In this document: piece after piece, positions 8,689-18,416 of the stretch
Position numbering within the stretch: position 1 is the first letter of the stretch
Layout: each line of letters starts with the position of its first letter
NCBI GenBank assembly: GCA_964586835.1
Contig: CAZPIC010000009.1
Location: 4,005-68,004 of the forward strand
Reading direction: 5' to 3'
From: CAZLYF01 sp964586835
GTDB lineage: Bacteria; Bacillota; Clostridia; Christensenellales; Aristaeellaceae
DNA length: 64,000 bases
Program-made: the position numbers and the translations under genes
Notes under the pieces: model-generated
Database searches by the model: none
What the model saw: only the letters and a program-made list of their open reading frames with translations
Told to the model about the DNA's origin: nothing

Positions 8689-8718
8689 TTGGCAATCCCC
8701 TGTGAAACATGGTATGAT
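8689..8718 (+). promoter_or_regulatory. Promoter for purR-pth-mfd
   Basis: TTGGCA (8689-8694), an 18-base spacer and TATGAT (8713-8718), ending about 36 bases before the purR ATG. PurR proteins often regulate their own gene, but no clear operator was identified here. Confidence 0.6.
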
Positions 8719-8754
8719 TTTCACCCGGACAGGATCCGGGAGGCAGGGGAAACG

Positions 8755-9579
8755 ATGGAAAAATCAGGGCGCAGCGCGCGCATCGCAGCGATGGTCAGCC
8801 TTTTGTCTTCACGCCCCAACAGGGTGGCCACGCTTAGCCACTTCTGCGGGCTATTCATGGCTGCGAAATCCTCGATCAGCGAAGATGTGGCGATTGCGGA
8901 TGCCTCCTTGCGCAGCCATGGCTTGGGCCGGCTGGAAACGGTGGCGGGAGCCGCAGGCGGCGTCCGTTTCAGGCCTTGCAGGAGCAGGGGGGCGGACTAC
9001 GATTTCATTTTGCATGTCTGTGATGTGCTCAGTGATCCCACCCGCACGCTCCCAGGCGGCTATCTCTATCTGTCCGATCTCCTTTCAGACCCTGAAATCA
9101 TCCGCCGTATGGGATGCATTCTCGCCTGCCGCTACTATCACGAGGACGTGGACTTTGTTTTAACGATGGAAACCAGGGGAATCCCGGTAGCCCTCATGAC
9201 GGCGGACGCACTCGGCGTCCCCCTGGTCATCGCGAGACGGGCCGGCAAGGTCTATGAGGGGAGTTCGGTCAACATCAGTTTTCACGACGGAAAAGGCGCA
9301 ATTGAAAGCATGTCGCTTCCGAGGCGCAGTGTAAAAGAGGGACAGCGGGCGCTGATTGTGGACGACTTTATCCGCGAGGGCGGTACTGCTCATGGGATGC
9401 TTTCCCTGATGAAGGAGTTCGCTGTCAAGGTGGTCGGAATGGCTTTCATCCTGGCACAGGAGAAACCGTCCAGGCGGCTTGTCCATGGGGAGAGAGCCCT
9501 CATGCTGTTTCACGGTGATGGCGAAACAGAGCCCATGCGTGTCAAGCCCGCTGACTGGCTTCGGGAGGAAGACGCTTGA
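8755..9579 (+). CDS. purR: Purine operon repressor PurR
   Basis: A 274-residue regulator of the Bacillus-type PurR family: an N-terminal winged helix (about 1-75) fused to a phosphoribosyltransferase-like domain that binds PRPP but has no transferase activity. The PRPP loop RALIVDDFIREGGTAHG is at about residues 198-214. PRPP binding relieves repression of purine genes in Bacillus (family knowledge). The start was set at the ATG after GGGAGGCAGGGGAA. It overlaps the pth start by 4 bases and forms an operon with pth and mfd, similar to the purR-prs-pth-mfd neighbourhood of Bacillus. Confidence 0.92.
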   Translation: MEKSGRSARIAAMVSLLSSRPNRVATLSHFCGLFMAAKSSISEDVAIADASLRSHGLGRLETVAGAAGGVRFRPCRSRGADYDFILHVCDVLSDPTRTLPGGYLYLSDLLSDPEIIRRMGCILACRYYHEDVDFVLTMETRGIPVALMTADALGVPLVIARRAGKVYEGSSVNISFHDGKGAIESMSLPRRSVKEGQRALIVDDFIREGGTAHGMLSLMKEFAVKVVGMAFILAQEKPSRRLVHGERALMLFHGDGETEPMRVKPADWLREEDA

Positions 9580-10187
9580 ACGGGTATTCGATACAGGCTG
9601 TGGTTGGTCTGGGAAATCCCGGAAGCGAATATGCAGGCACCCGCCACAATGCGGGGTTTGAGGTGATCAGCCTGCTCTCAAAGCGCTTTGGTATTCCCCT
9701 GCGCAGGAAGGTCTGTTTCGCCCGCGTGGGCGAAGGTTTCCTGTCAGGGCGCACCCTGATGCTGGTCACTCCGGAGACCTATATGAACGCCATCGGGACA
9801 AGCGTAGCCTGCCTCCTGCGCCGTTATGGCCTGGCGCCACAGGAAGTCCTTGTGGTGTCTGATGATATCGACTTGGCCTTGGGCACGGTAAGGATCCGAC
9901 CGAAAGGGGGTGCCGGGACGCATAATGGCTTCAGGAGCATCCTTCAACATACAGGTTCGGAGCTTTTTCCAAGGGTCCGCGTAGGCATCGGAACGCCTCC
10001 TCCTTTCACTCCCCTTTCAGACTGGGTGCTCTCCCGCGTCGACCCTACGTCCGCGCAGATACAGTGCGCCGCTTACGAAAGGGCCGCCGACGCCGTGGCA
10101 TGGGCCTTTGCCCGCGGGATCACCTCCACAATGAACAGGTTCAATGCAAGGATTCATGAAAAACATTCTGTTCAGCAGACTCCATGA
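9576..10187 (+). CDS. pth: Peptidyl-tRNA hydrolase
   Basis: Cleaves peptidyl-tRNA released from stalled ribosomes, recycling tRNA. The 203 residues carry GLGNPG at 11-16, the catalytic histidine in TRHNAGF (His24), TYMN, the acidic DDIDL and GTHNGF. The start is TTG, overlapping the purR stop, with GGGAGG upstream. Its 3' end overlaps the start of mfd by about 30 bases, so translation of the three genes is coupled. Confidence 0.95.
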   Translation: MNGYSIQAVVGLGNPGSEYAGTRHNAGFEVISLLSKRFGIPLRRKVCFARVGEGFLSGRTLMLVTPETYMNAIGTSVACLLRRYGLAPQEVLVVSDDIDLALGTVRIRPKGGAGTHNGFRSILQHTGSELFPRVRVGIGTPPPFTPLSDWVLSRVDPTSAQIQCAAYERAADAVAWAFARGITSTMNRFNARIHEKHSVQQTP

Positions 10188-13100
10188 GCTAAAACCCTGG
10201 CGCCACCTGCTGGACGGCGTCGGGAAGACAGGGGTCACCGCGCTGTCTGAAGTGCCCGAGCCCCAGCGAGCCTTCCTGTCCGCGGCTCTTGCCCTGCATA
10301 CCGGCAGGCAAGTTCTCTACGTCGCTCCCAGCGAGCATGCCGCCATGCGTGCGGCGGCGGATTGTGGACAATTGCTTCAGGGACGCGCGGCAGCCCTCCC
10401 GGCTGCGGACCTTCAGTTCATTCGCTCCATATCTGGAAGAGAAGCTGTCTGGAAGAGGCTTTCCGTCCTTGACAAAGCCCTGAGCGGGGATCTCAGGGTC
10501 CTGTGCATTTCAGCGGAGGTTCTCCTTCAGCGCTTTCTGCCCGCGCAGGTGTACAGGGAGCAGACACGGACCCTCTTTACGGGGGATGCCATCTCCTTTC
10601 CCGAAATAGCCCGATATCTGGCATCCGTTGGGTACGAACGTGCGGATATGGTAGAGGGACGCGGACAGTGGGCACAGAGAGGAGATATCCTCGACCTATA
10701 CCCTCCCTGCAGCGACCATGCGGTCCGCGTTGAGTTTTTTGACACCTCCGTCGACACGATCCGCGCCTTTGACTGGGTCACCCAAAGAAGCCTTTTCCCG
10801 ATGGACGCTGTCTCCATCACCCCGGCAAACGAGTATTTCGTGCAGAAGGAACACCGCCAGCGGGCTTATGAACTCATGCAGGCGATTGCGGACAGCGCCT
10901 TCAGCGCATCCGCCAGTCGGGGTGAAAGCTGTTCCCAAGCCGGCCCGGACCCCGCGATGGCGGCTGGGGTTTCCTTCGCAGCGCACAGAGCCCTGCTTTC
11001 CGACGCCATGGAACTGCGCGACAGGGGCACCTTTCGTGGCATTCATCTGTGGGCGCATCGCTTGCTTGCGTCCACGGTCATGCTGACTGACTGGCTGAAA
11101 GACCCCATCGTCGTCGTCGACACCCCGGACCGGGTCGCGGCGCGCGCTGCAGACCGCTCCGACAGCTTCGGCAAAGACCTTCGCCTGGCGGTGTCGCGGG
11201 GCGCGGCCCTCTCCGCCCAAAGCGATCTGTTGCGCTCTGCGGAGGAAGCTCTCCAGAGTCTGCTGAAGCACCCTGTGGTCACCATGCAGGAAATGCTTCG
11301 GGGCTCAGACAACTTCACGCCCGACAAAGTGCTTGAGCTCAGGGGGGTCGGAGCAGGCAGATACCGCGGACGCTTTGGCGAATTGTCAGAAGATCTTGCT
11401 TCCTGGTCGGCCAGAGGCTTCACAGTCGCTGTTTTCGCCGGCGGAGGATCTCGCGCTGAAAGGGTCCGGGAAGCGCTCAAACAACAGGGGCGCGCGCTTG
11501 ACATCGTGACGTCTGACACCCAAACCACGGGAAGCACAGCTTTCATCCTCCCCCAGCCCCTTTCAGGCGGCTTTGTCATGGAGTCTGCGGGGATCGTCGT
11601 CCTGTCCGACGCAGAACTGTTCCCAAGCGGACAGAGCAAAGCCCGAAAAGCCGGCAGTGCAGGGGAACGGATCAGCGCCTTTACCGACCTTGATAAAGGG
11701 GACTACATTGTACACGAGCACCATGGCATTGGGATCTATCGTGGCGTCACCCGCCTTCAGAGCGAAGGCGCCTATCGGGATTATCTGCACATCCAGTATC
11801 GAGGGAACGACAAGCTCTATGTCCCCGTCGACCAGTTTGACCGCATCCAGAAGTATATAGGATCCCAGGGACTCGCGCCCGCACTCAGCAATCTGGGAGG
11901 CGGAGAATGGGATAAGCAGAAAAAAAAGGTCAGTGCAGGGCTTCAGAGGCTGGCCATCAACCTGGTCAGCCTTTACGCGAGGAGACAATCGGCGCAGGGC
12001 TTCTCTTTTGAAGCGCACCCCGCCTGGGAAGCTGAATTTGCCGACGGGTTTGACTTCGAGCTGACGCGCGATCAGCAACAAGCCGTCAGCGATGTCCTTG
12101 GCGACATGGCCAGGCCCGTCAACATGGATCGCCTTCTCTGCGGCGATGTCGGGTATGGCAAGACGGAAGTGGCGATGAGAGCCGCCTTCAGGGCTCTGAT
12201 CAACAGCAAGCAGACAGCCTTCCTGGCCCCCACCACGATCCTCGTCCAGCAGCACTACCATACCCTGAAGAAGAGATTTGAAGGTCTGCCCGCACGGATT
12301 GATTATGTCAGCCGCTTCCGTACGCCAAGCGAGAACCGTAGAACGATCAGCCTGGCCAGGGAGGGAAAGGTTGACATCCTCGTCGGCACGCACCGGCTGT
12401 TGTCAAAGGATGTCGCGTTTTCAGACCTCGGCCTTCTCATTGTGGACGAAGAGCAGCGTTTCGGCGTCGCCCACAAGGAAATCATAAAAAACCTGAAAAA
12501 AAACCTGGACGTGCTGACTCTCTCCGCCACACCCATCCCACGCACGCTGCATATGAGCATGGTAGGTGTGCGCGACATGAGTTTGTTGGAGACCCCACCG
12601 GACGAGCGTTACCCCGTACAGACCCATGTGACCGACTATAGCGAAAGCCTCGTCAGGGACGCAATCCTGCGCGAGATCGCGCGGGGTGGCCAGGTCTTTT
12701 TCCTTTATAACCGGGTAGAGGCGATCAGTCGTTTCGCACTCAAACTGCGGGCGCTGGTGCCGGAAGCCCGCATTGCGGTCGCTCATGGACAGATGAACGA
12801 ACAAGCCCTCGAGGACATCATGGCCGACTTCTATCAGGGAAAGCACGATGTCCTTCTTTGCACGACGATCATCGAAAACGGGATCGACATTCCCAGAGCC
12901 AACACCCTGTTCGTGTTTGACGCAGACCGATTCGGCCTTTCACAGCTCTACCAGCTCCGTGGAAGGGTGGGGAGAAGCAACCGGCTTGCCTATGCCTACT
13001 TCATGGTCCGCCCTGAAAAGATCATCACCGAATCCGCCGAAAAACGTCTTTCCGCCATCCGCGAATTCACAGAATTCGGGAGCGGTTTCCGCGTCGCTAT

Positions 13101-13743
13101 GCGCGACCTGGAGATCCGCGGTTCGGGCAACATCTTCGGCCCCGAACAGTCCGGGCTCGTCAACATCATCGGCTACGACCTCTACTGCAAGCTCATCGAG
13201 GAGGCTGTGCGGGAAGCCAGGGGCGATGTGGACGGACCTCGCGACAGCAGGATCGAGACCCGCGTGGACCTGCATGTCAACGCATATCTCCCCGAAGAAT
13301 ACATCCCGGGTGTCTCCCAGAGGATGGAGATCTACAAGCGCATCTCCCTCGTCAGGAGCGATGAGGACCGCAGGGAGCTGATAGATGAACTGGTTGATCG
13401 TTTTGGGGAGCCCGGAGAACCTGTGATCAACCTCGTGGACATCGCCCTCCTGCGCGCTCTTTCACAGCGTGTCGGCGCGGACTACGTCACCGCAGTCCAA
13501 GGTTCGCTCTCCCTGCGACTAAACCCCTCCCTGGTTCGAGATCCCGCGCTGCTGGTCTCTTCCATGGCCAGCTGCGACCCGCGCCTTACGATTTCATCCG
13601 GCAAGAAACCCGCTGTATTCCTGGGCGCGCATGGCCTGACGGAGGCTGAGCTCCTGCACGAGGGCATCGAGGTCTTCTCAAAGCTTCTTTCCCACATGCA
13701 GGGCGCTGCCCTTCAGTCGGAAGGCGTGGCACCTGTCGCGTGA
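10156..13743 (+). CDS. mfd: Transcription-repair coupling factor Mfd
   Basis: A DNA translocase of about 1195 residues that removes stalled RNA polymerase and recruits UvrA. Visible parts: N-terminal UvrB-like region (1-350), RNA-polymerase-interacting module at about 505-565 (GDYIVHEHHGIGIYRG), helicase motor with Walker A GDVGYGKTE near 662, DEEQ near 764, a helicase C-terminal domain with the GRVGRS motif near 935, and the C-terminal D7 domain. The start is ambiguous between ATGs at 10144 and 10156; both overlap pth. The next gene is uvrA, its direct partner in repair, though uvrA has its own promoter. Confidence 0.96.
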   Translation: MKNILFSRLHELKPWRHLLDGVGKTGVTALSEVPEPQRAFLSAALALHTGRQVLYVAPSEHAAMRAAADCGQLLQGRAAALPAADLQFIRSISGREAVWKRLSVLDKALSGDLRVLCISAEVLLQRFLPAQVYREQTRTLFTGDAISFPEIARYLASVGYERADMVEGRGQWAQRGDILDLYPPCSDHAVRVEFFDTSVDTIRAFDWVTQRSLFPMDAVSITPANEYFVQKEHRQRAYELMQAIADSAFSASASRGESCSQAGPDPAMAAGVSFAAHRALLSDAMELRDRGTFRGIHLWAHRLLASTVMLTDWLKDPIVVVDTPDRVAARAADRSDSFGKDLRLAVSRGAALSAQSDLLRSAEEALQSLLKHPVVTMQEMLRGSDNFTPDKVLELRGVGAGRYRGRFGELSEDLASWSARGFTVAVFAGGGSRAERVREALKQQGRALDIVTSDTQTTGSTAFILPQPLSGGFVMESAGIVVLSDAELFPSGQSKARKAGSAGERISAFTDLDKGDYIVHEHHGIGIYRGVTRLQSEGAYRDYLHIQYRGNDKLYVPVDQFDRIQKYIGSQGLAPALSNLGGGEWDKQKKKVSAGLQRLAINLVSLYARRQSAQGFSFEAHPAWEAEFADGFDFELTRDQQQAVSDVLGDMARPVNMDRLLCGDVGYGKTEVAMRAAFRALINSKQTAFLAPTTILVQQHYHTLKKRFEGLPARIDYVSRFRTPSENRRTISLAREGKVDILVGTHRLLSKDVAFSDLGLLIVDEEQRFGVAHKEIIKNLKKNLDVLTLSATPIPRTLHMSMVGVRDMSLLETPPDERYPVQTHVTDYSESLVRDAILREIARGGQVFFLYNRVEAISRFALKLRALVPEARIAVAHGQMNEQALEDIMADFYQGKHDVLLCTTIIENGIDIPRANTLFVFDADRFGLSQLYQLRGRVGRSNRLAYAYFMVRPEKIITESAEKRLSAIREFTEFGSGFRVAMRDLEIRGSGNIFGPEQSGLVNIIGYDLYCKLIEEAVREARGDVDGPRDSRIETRVDLHVNAYLPEEYIPGVSQRMEIYKRISLVRSDEDRRELIDELVDRFGEPGEPVINLVDIALLRALSQRVGADYVTAVQGSLSLRLNPSLVRDPALLVSSMASCDPRLTISSGKKPAVFLGAHGLTEAELLHEGIEVFSKLLSHMQGAALQSEGVAPVA

Positions 13744-13757
13744 GGCCGTGGGAACCA

Positions 13758-13786
13758 TTGAAGCATGCGAACAAATGTGCTATACT
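13758..13786 (+). promoter_or_regulatory. uvrA promoter
   Basis: TTGAAG (13758-13763), a 17-base spacer and TATACT (13781-13786), with the start of transcription expected near 13793 and the uvrA ATG at 13814. It lies in the short mfd-uvrA gap. No LexA-type box (GAAC-4-GTTC) was seen beside it. Confidence 0.65.
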
Positions 13787-13813
13787 CTGCCGGATTCTTC
13801 CGGGAGGAACCCT

Positions 13814-16669
13814 ATGGACAATGCACTCGTCATCAGAGGCGCGCGCGCCCACAACCTGAAGAACCTGAACCTTGTGCTCCCCCGCAACAAACTGATTGTC
13901 TTCACCGGCCTGTCCGGTTCCGGAAAATCTTCCCTTGCGTTTGATACCATCTACGCAGAGGGGCAGCGCAGGTATGTGGAAAGCCTGTCAGCCTATGCCC
14001 GCCAGTTTCTCGGCCAGATGGATAAGCCGGATGTAGACGCAATCGAGGGACTGTCTCCCGCGATCTCCATCGATCAGAAAAGCACGGGACACAACCCCAG
14101 GTCCACGGTGGGAACGGTAACTGAGATCCATGACTACCTGCGTCTCCTCTATGCGCGCATTGGCATCCCCCACTGTCCCCGCTGCGGAAAGGAGATCCAG
14201 CAGCAGAGCGTCGACCAGATGGTCGATGCTCTGTGTGCCCTGCCTGAAAATACGCGGCTTCAGGTGCTCTCGCCCGTGGTGCGCATGCGCAAAGGTGAGC
14301 ATCAGAAGCTCCTGGATGACGCGCGCAGAAGCGGTTTTGTCCGCGTGCGCATTGACGGTCAGCCCTATGAGCTCGAAGATCTGCCCAGGATCGACAAAAA
14401 TAAAAAGCATGACATCGAGATCGTCGTTGATCGCGTCGTGATCCGCGAGGGAATCAGGCAACGTCTCGTCGATTCCGTGGAAACCGCGCTGAAACAATCG
14501 CAGGGGCTCATGGCTGCTCAGATTCACCCCGATGGAGAGGTGATGGTCTTTTCGCAAAACTACGCCTGTCCAGACTGCGGCATCAGCATCGAAGAACTCG
14601 CTCCCCGCATGTTTTCCTTCAACAATCCCTATGGGGCCTGCCCTTCCTGCTCAGGCCTGGGCAACCTCAAGGTCATCAGCCCGGACATGATACTGCCTGA
14701 TAGGTCAAAATCCCTCAACCAGGGGGCGGTATCGGCCTTGGGCTGGAACTCGGGCGGCGATGAAAAGAGCACGGCTCACATGATGTTCAAAGGCCTGAGT
14801 CACCACTACGGTTTCAGCATGGACACCCCCGTGCGAGAGCTGTCAGACCAGGCCCTCCGCGTCCTTCTGTACGGTACCGATGGCGAAAAAATCGCTGTGC
14901 ACTTCTCCTCGGTCAGTGGCGAGGGCACTTATCAGGTAGCCTTTGAAGGCATCATCCCTTCTCTGACCCGGCGCTACAGGGAGACCGGCAGCGAGTCCGC
15001 CAAAGCTGCCTATGAAGAATACATGATGGAGGAGGTCTGCCCTGCCTGTGGCGGCAGACGGCTGAAGCCGGAATCCCTGGCGGTCACCATCCAGGACAGG
15101 AACATTGCCCAACTCAGCGACATGAATCTGCTGCTCTGCCAGGATTTTCTCTCCTCGCTGACGCTCAACAAAACCCGCGCGCTCATCGCCACGCCGATCC
15201 TGAAGGAGATCCAGTCCCGCATCTCGTTTTTGTGCAACGTGGGGCTGGATTACCTTTCCCTCTCAAGGTCAGCTTCTTCTCTGTCCGGCGGCGAATCCCA
15301 ACGCATACGCCTGGCGACCCAGATAGGTTCCGGCCTTGTTGGGGTGCTCTATATCCTTGATGAACCCTCCATCGGACTGCACCAGAGGGACAACGCAAGG
15401 CTGCTTCAAACCTTGCAGGACCTCAGAGACCTTGGCAATACGCTGATCGTGGTCGAGCACGACGAGGAGACCCTTCGGGCGGCTGATCACATCGTGGACA
15501 TCGGACCCGGCGCCGGAGAGCAGGGAGGGTCCGTCGTTGCACAGGGGACAGTCCACGATATCATGGCTGCCCCCGAATCGGTCACCGGCCAGTATCTCTC
15601 GGGCCAAAAAACCATTCCCATTCCCGCCTTCAGACGGTCCCAGACCGGCTGGCTGACCATTCGGGGCGCGAGGGAGAACAACCTGCGCAATATCGATGTG
15701 CAAATCCCGCTGGGCCTGTTCTGCTGCGTCACCGGCGTATCGGGAAGCGGAAAGAGCAGCCTGGTCAGCGACATCCTCTACAAAGCCCTGGCGCGCGACC
15801 TCAACCACGCGAGGACCCGGCCGGGCCTCCATGAAGGGATCGACGGTGTGTCACAGCTGGACAAGGTGATCAACATCGACCAGTCCCCCATCGGCCGCTC
15901 CCCGCGGAGCAACCCTGCCACATACACCGGCCTCTTTGACCATATCAGACGGGTGTTCGCACAAACCAACGAGGCAAAGGCCCGGGGCTACAGGGAGGGT
16001 CGTTTTTCCTTCAATGTCAGGGGCGGTCGCTGCGAAGCCTGCGGCGGAGACGGGCTGATCCGCATCGAGATGCACTTCATGGCGGATCTCTATGTCCCCT
16101 GTGAGGAATGCAGAGGCAAGCGTTACAACCGCGAAACGCTCGAAGTCCGTTACAGGGGAAAGAACATCAGCGATGTGCTGGAGCTAACCGTGACGGAAGC
16201 GGCAAGATATTTTGAACACCATCGAAAAATCGCCTCCATCCTGGGTACGCTGGCCGATGTCGGATTAGGCTATATCCGCCTTGGGCAGCCCAGCACCACG
16301 CTGTCTGGCGGAGAGGCGCAGCGGGTGAAGCTTGCGACCGAGCTAAGCCGCCGCGCCACTGGAAGGACCCTCATCCTGCTTGACGAGCCCACGACCGGCC
16401 TTCACACAGACGATGTAGCAAGGCTGATCCGGGTATTACAGCGGCTGACAGATGCGGGCAACAGCGTTCTGGTCGTCGAGCACAACCTTGACGTGATCAA
16501 GACGGCAGACTATATCATAGACTTAGGACCCGAAGGCGGCGACAGGGGCGGGCTCATTGTCGCCTGCGGAACCCCGGAGGAAATCAGCGCCAGCGCCGGC
16601 AGCTATACGGCTGAATACCTGAAAAAAATCGGAGTCTTTCCCCCGCAAAGGCCTCCTATGACAGGTTAA
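13814..16669 (+). CDS. uvrA: UvrABC excinuclease subunit A
   Basis: The damage-recognition ATPase of nucleotide excision repair, a dimer that loads UvrB. The 951 residues contain two ABC ATPase modules: Walker A GLSGSGKSS at 31 and GVSGSGKSS at 641, and signature motifs SLSGGESQR and TLSGGEAQR. Zinc-finger cysteines are seen in CPRCG, CPDCG/CPSC and CEACGGDG/CEEC. The ATG follows GGGAGG; a longer frame from 13748 would cross the promoter. No uvrB or uvrC is in the window. Confidence 0.97.
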   Translation: MDNALVIRGARAHNLKNLNLVLPRNKLIVFTGLSGSGKSSLAFDTIYAEGQRRYVESLSAYARQFLGQMDKPDVDAIEGLSPAISIDQKSTGHNPRSTVGTVTEIHDYLRLLYARIGIPHCPRCGKEIQQQSVDQMVDALCALPENTRLQVLSPVVRMRKGEHQKLLDDARRSGFVRVRIDGQPYELEDLPRIDKNKKHDIEIVVDRVVIREGIRQRLVDSVETALKQSQGLMAAQIHPDGEVMVFSQNYACPDCGISIEELAPRMFSFNNPYGACPSCSGLGNLKVISPDMILPDRSKSLNQGAVSALGWNSGGDEKSTAHMMFKGLSHHYGFSMDTPVRELSDQALRVLLYGTDGEKIAVHFSSVSGEGTYQVAFEGIIPSLTRRYRETGSESAKAAYEEYMMEEVCPACGGRRLKPESLAVTIQDRNIAQLSDMNLLLCQDFLSSLTLNKTRALIATPILKEIQSRISFLCNVGLDYLSLSRSASSLSGGESQRIRLATQIGSGLVGVLYILDEPSIGLHQRDNARLLQTLQDLRDLGNTLIVVEHDEETLRAADHIVDIGPGAGEQGGSVVAQGTVHDIMAAPESVTGQYLSGQKTIPIPAFRRSQTGWLTIRGARENNLRNIDVQIPLGLFCCVTGVSGSGKSSLVSDILYKALARDLNHARTRPGLHEGIDGVSQLDKVINIDQSPIGRSPRSNPATYTGLFDHIRRVFAQTNEAKARGYREGRFSFNVRGGRCEACGGDGLIRIEMHFMADLYVPCEECRGKRYNRETLEVRYRGKNISDVLELTVTEAARYFEHHRKIASILGTLADVGLGYIRLGQPSTTLSGGEAQRVKLATELSRRATGRTLILLDEPTTGLHTDDVARLIRVLQRLTDAGNSVLVVEHNLDVIKTADYIIDLGPEGGDRGGLIVACGTPEEISASAGSYTAEYLKKIGVFPPQRPPMTG

Positions 16670-16702
16670 CGGGAGCGCAGACGCTTCTCCTCCGCCGCTG
16701 TC

Positions 16703-16732
16703 TTGATTCGCCTGTTTCCCGTCAGATATAAT
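16703..16732 (+). promoter_or_regulatory. Promoter for the membrane protein-rsuA chain
   Basis: TTGATT (16703-16708), an 18-base spacer and a perfect TATAAT (16727-16732), 35 bases before the start of the next gene. Confidence 0.6.
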
Positions 16733-16767
16733 GCCGCCGGATGATTGGCAAGCCGGAGGAAGATCAC

Positions 16768-17697
16768 ATGCGCAGTTCCCACAGACGGACCATCTCCCCA
16801 CACGCCGCTGCCTCTCGCGCCTGCCTCGGAAACCTTCCGCAGATGCTGGGCTTTGTGCTGTTCCAGTTGGCACTGCGCGCGGTGGCGTTGACCCCTTTCG
16901 TACTCAGTGCAGCTGGATTGAACCCGCTGGGCTTTCCGCCAATGCACGCAACAAGCCTATCGCTGCTTGCCTGTTTCCCCCTGTACCTGATCCTCGTGTT
17001 GCCCTTTCGCTTTCATGCGGGGGCCCTGCTGGTCAAATACACCTGCGTGTCAGACAGGCGTGTGCGCATTTCGCTGGCCAGCTATTTCAGATGGCTCGCG
17101 GCAGGGCTGATGAAGGCGATGGCTATTCTCCCCTACACGCTCCCACTAGCCGCCTTTTTAGGCGCGTTTTACTATTTCTGGAACATGGTCGGGTTTAACG
17201 TATCCGGAACGCTGATCAAGGACATGGGAGCAGCGGTGGGAGGAGGATACAAGGCCGGGATCGCCGTGGTGTCCCTGTTGTTTGCCTTTTGCCTTCTCCT
17301 GGCGCTGTTTGGTTGGCGACGCCATCTGCCGCTGGAGTTTCAGCCGGTAGCAGAAGTGGGTCTGTGGCGCGCGTGGGCGCGCGCGCGCAGTGTCCGACGT
17401 GGCAGGGGCGCGGGTCTTGCACGCGTGACCCTGATCAACGCCCTCATCTGTCTGCCCGCACTCGCTGCCGCCGCCGCTGTGCTGGAGATCTATGTCTCCG
17501 GCATGCTGATTGGCGATCCGAGAAGAGACCTGCGTCTGCTCCTGACCCTCCTGACCACCTTTCGCTTCCCTGCTTCGGTGGTCCTGGGCCTGAGTGCGAT
17601 CCTTGTTCTTTTATATCTGCCCTTCGTGTGCATCAGAAAAGCAGCCCTTGCCTGCGCTGTAGAAAGGGCTACCGGTGACAGGAACTCCCACGCATGA
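16768..17697 (+). CDS. Hypothetical multi-pass membrane protein
   Basis: A 309-residue integral membrane protein with about six hydrophobic segments (starting near residues 25, 65, 110, 165, 225 and 280) separated by basic loops. I do not recognise the family; the overall look resembles small uncharacterised Clostridial membrane proteins of the DUF975 kind, without firm support. The ATG was chosen because GGAGGA lies 6-7 bases upstream. It overlaps the pseudouridine synthase gene by ATGA and is the first gene of the chain. Part of the coding sequence (17366-17389) is a nearly pure alternating G/C run. Confidence 0.7.
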   Translation: MRSSHRRTISPHAAASRACLGNLPQMLGFVLFQLALRAVALTPFVLSAAGLNPLGFPPMHATSLSLLACFPLYLILVLPFRFHAGALLVKYTCVSDRRVRISLASYFRWLAAGLMKAMAILPYTLPLAAFLGAFYYFWNMVGFNVSGTLIKDMGAAVGGGYKAGIAVVSLLFAFCLLLALFGWRRHLPLEFQPVAEVGLWRAWARARSVRRGRGAGLARVTLINALICLPALAAAAAVLEIYVSGMLIGDPRRDLRLLLTLLTTFRFPASVVLGLSAILVLLYLPFVCIRKAALACAVERATGDRNSHA

Positions 17698-18416
17698 AGC
17701 CGTTGCGCTTAGACAGGCTGCTCAGCGAGCAGGGGCAAGGGTCGCGGTCGCAGGTCGCTCAGGTCATCCGCCAGGGGCGCGTCACCGTGGATGGCTACGT
17801 GATCAAGGACGCCGGCACGCATGTTCACACAGGGCAGGTCATTGCCATCGACGGTCAGACCCTTGATGCCAAGCGAGAGCGCCATCTGATGATGCACAAG
17901 CCCAAAGGCCTCCTGACCGCGGCGAGAGATCTGCGTCACCCAACCGTCTTTGACCTGCTTCCGTCTGTGTACCTCGCGCTGGGCTGCATGCCTGTCGGAA
18001 GGCTGGACAAGGATACCGAGGGCCTTCTATTGTTCACTTCTGATGGCAAAACAGCCCACCGGCTCCTCTCCCCTCGCAGGCAGGTGGAAAAGGAATACCT
18101 GGTCCGCGTCACCGGCAGGCTGACCGGGTCTGCCGCCCTTGCGTTCAGCCGGGGCCTTGCGCTCAAGGACTTCACGTGCCTGCCCGCACGCCTTCAGATC
18201 CTCTCCTCGTCGAAGGATGAAAGCCTGGCTCAGGTGACGCTCTGCGAAGGCAAGCACAGGCAGATCAGGAGGATGTTCGCGTCTTTGGGACACCAGGTCC
18301 TGTTTCTGAAGCGGACCCGCTTTGGCCCACAGCGCTTGGATGAAGGTTCCTCTCCAGGCACGTACAGGGAACTCTGCGCGGACGAATGGGCCGCGCTCAG
18401 AAAGGCTGTCGAATAG
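17694..18416 (+). CDS. rsuA: Pseudouridine synthase of the RsuA/RluB family
   Basis: Isomerises a specific uridine in rRNA. The 240 residues have an N-terminal S4 RNA-binding domain (about 4-60) and the catalytic domain with GRLDKDTEGLLL, whose aspartate is residue 105. The motif EGKHRQIRRMFASLGH near the C-terminus is typical. RsuA (16S U516) and RluB (23S) types cannot be firmly separated; the short C-terminus fits RsuA. It overlaps the preceding gene by 4 bases and the next ATG follows its stop directly. Confidence 0.9.
   Translation: MKPLRLDRLLSEQGQGSRSQVAQVIRQGRVTVDGYVIKDAGTHVHTGQVIAIDGQTLDAKRERHLMMHKPKGLLTAARDLRHPTVFDLLPSVYLALGCMPVGRLDKDTEGLLLFTSDGKTAHRLLSPRRQVEKEYLVRVTGRLTGSAALAFSRGLALKDFTCLPARLQILSSSKDESLAQVTLCEGKHRQIRRMFASLGHQVLFLKRTRFGPQRLDEGSSPGTYRELCADEWAALRKAVE

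Noticed and set aside
8399..8710. 103-codon minus-strand open frame before purR
   Set aside because: Overlaps the purR promoter, has no ribosome binding site and no protein-like pattern.
11563..12393. Long open frame (276 codons) on the minus strand inside mfd
   Set aside because: Antisense to a well-conserved gene, no ribosome binding site, and composition typical of the shadow frame of a GC-rich gene.
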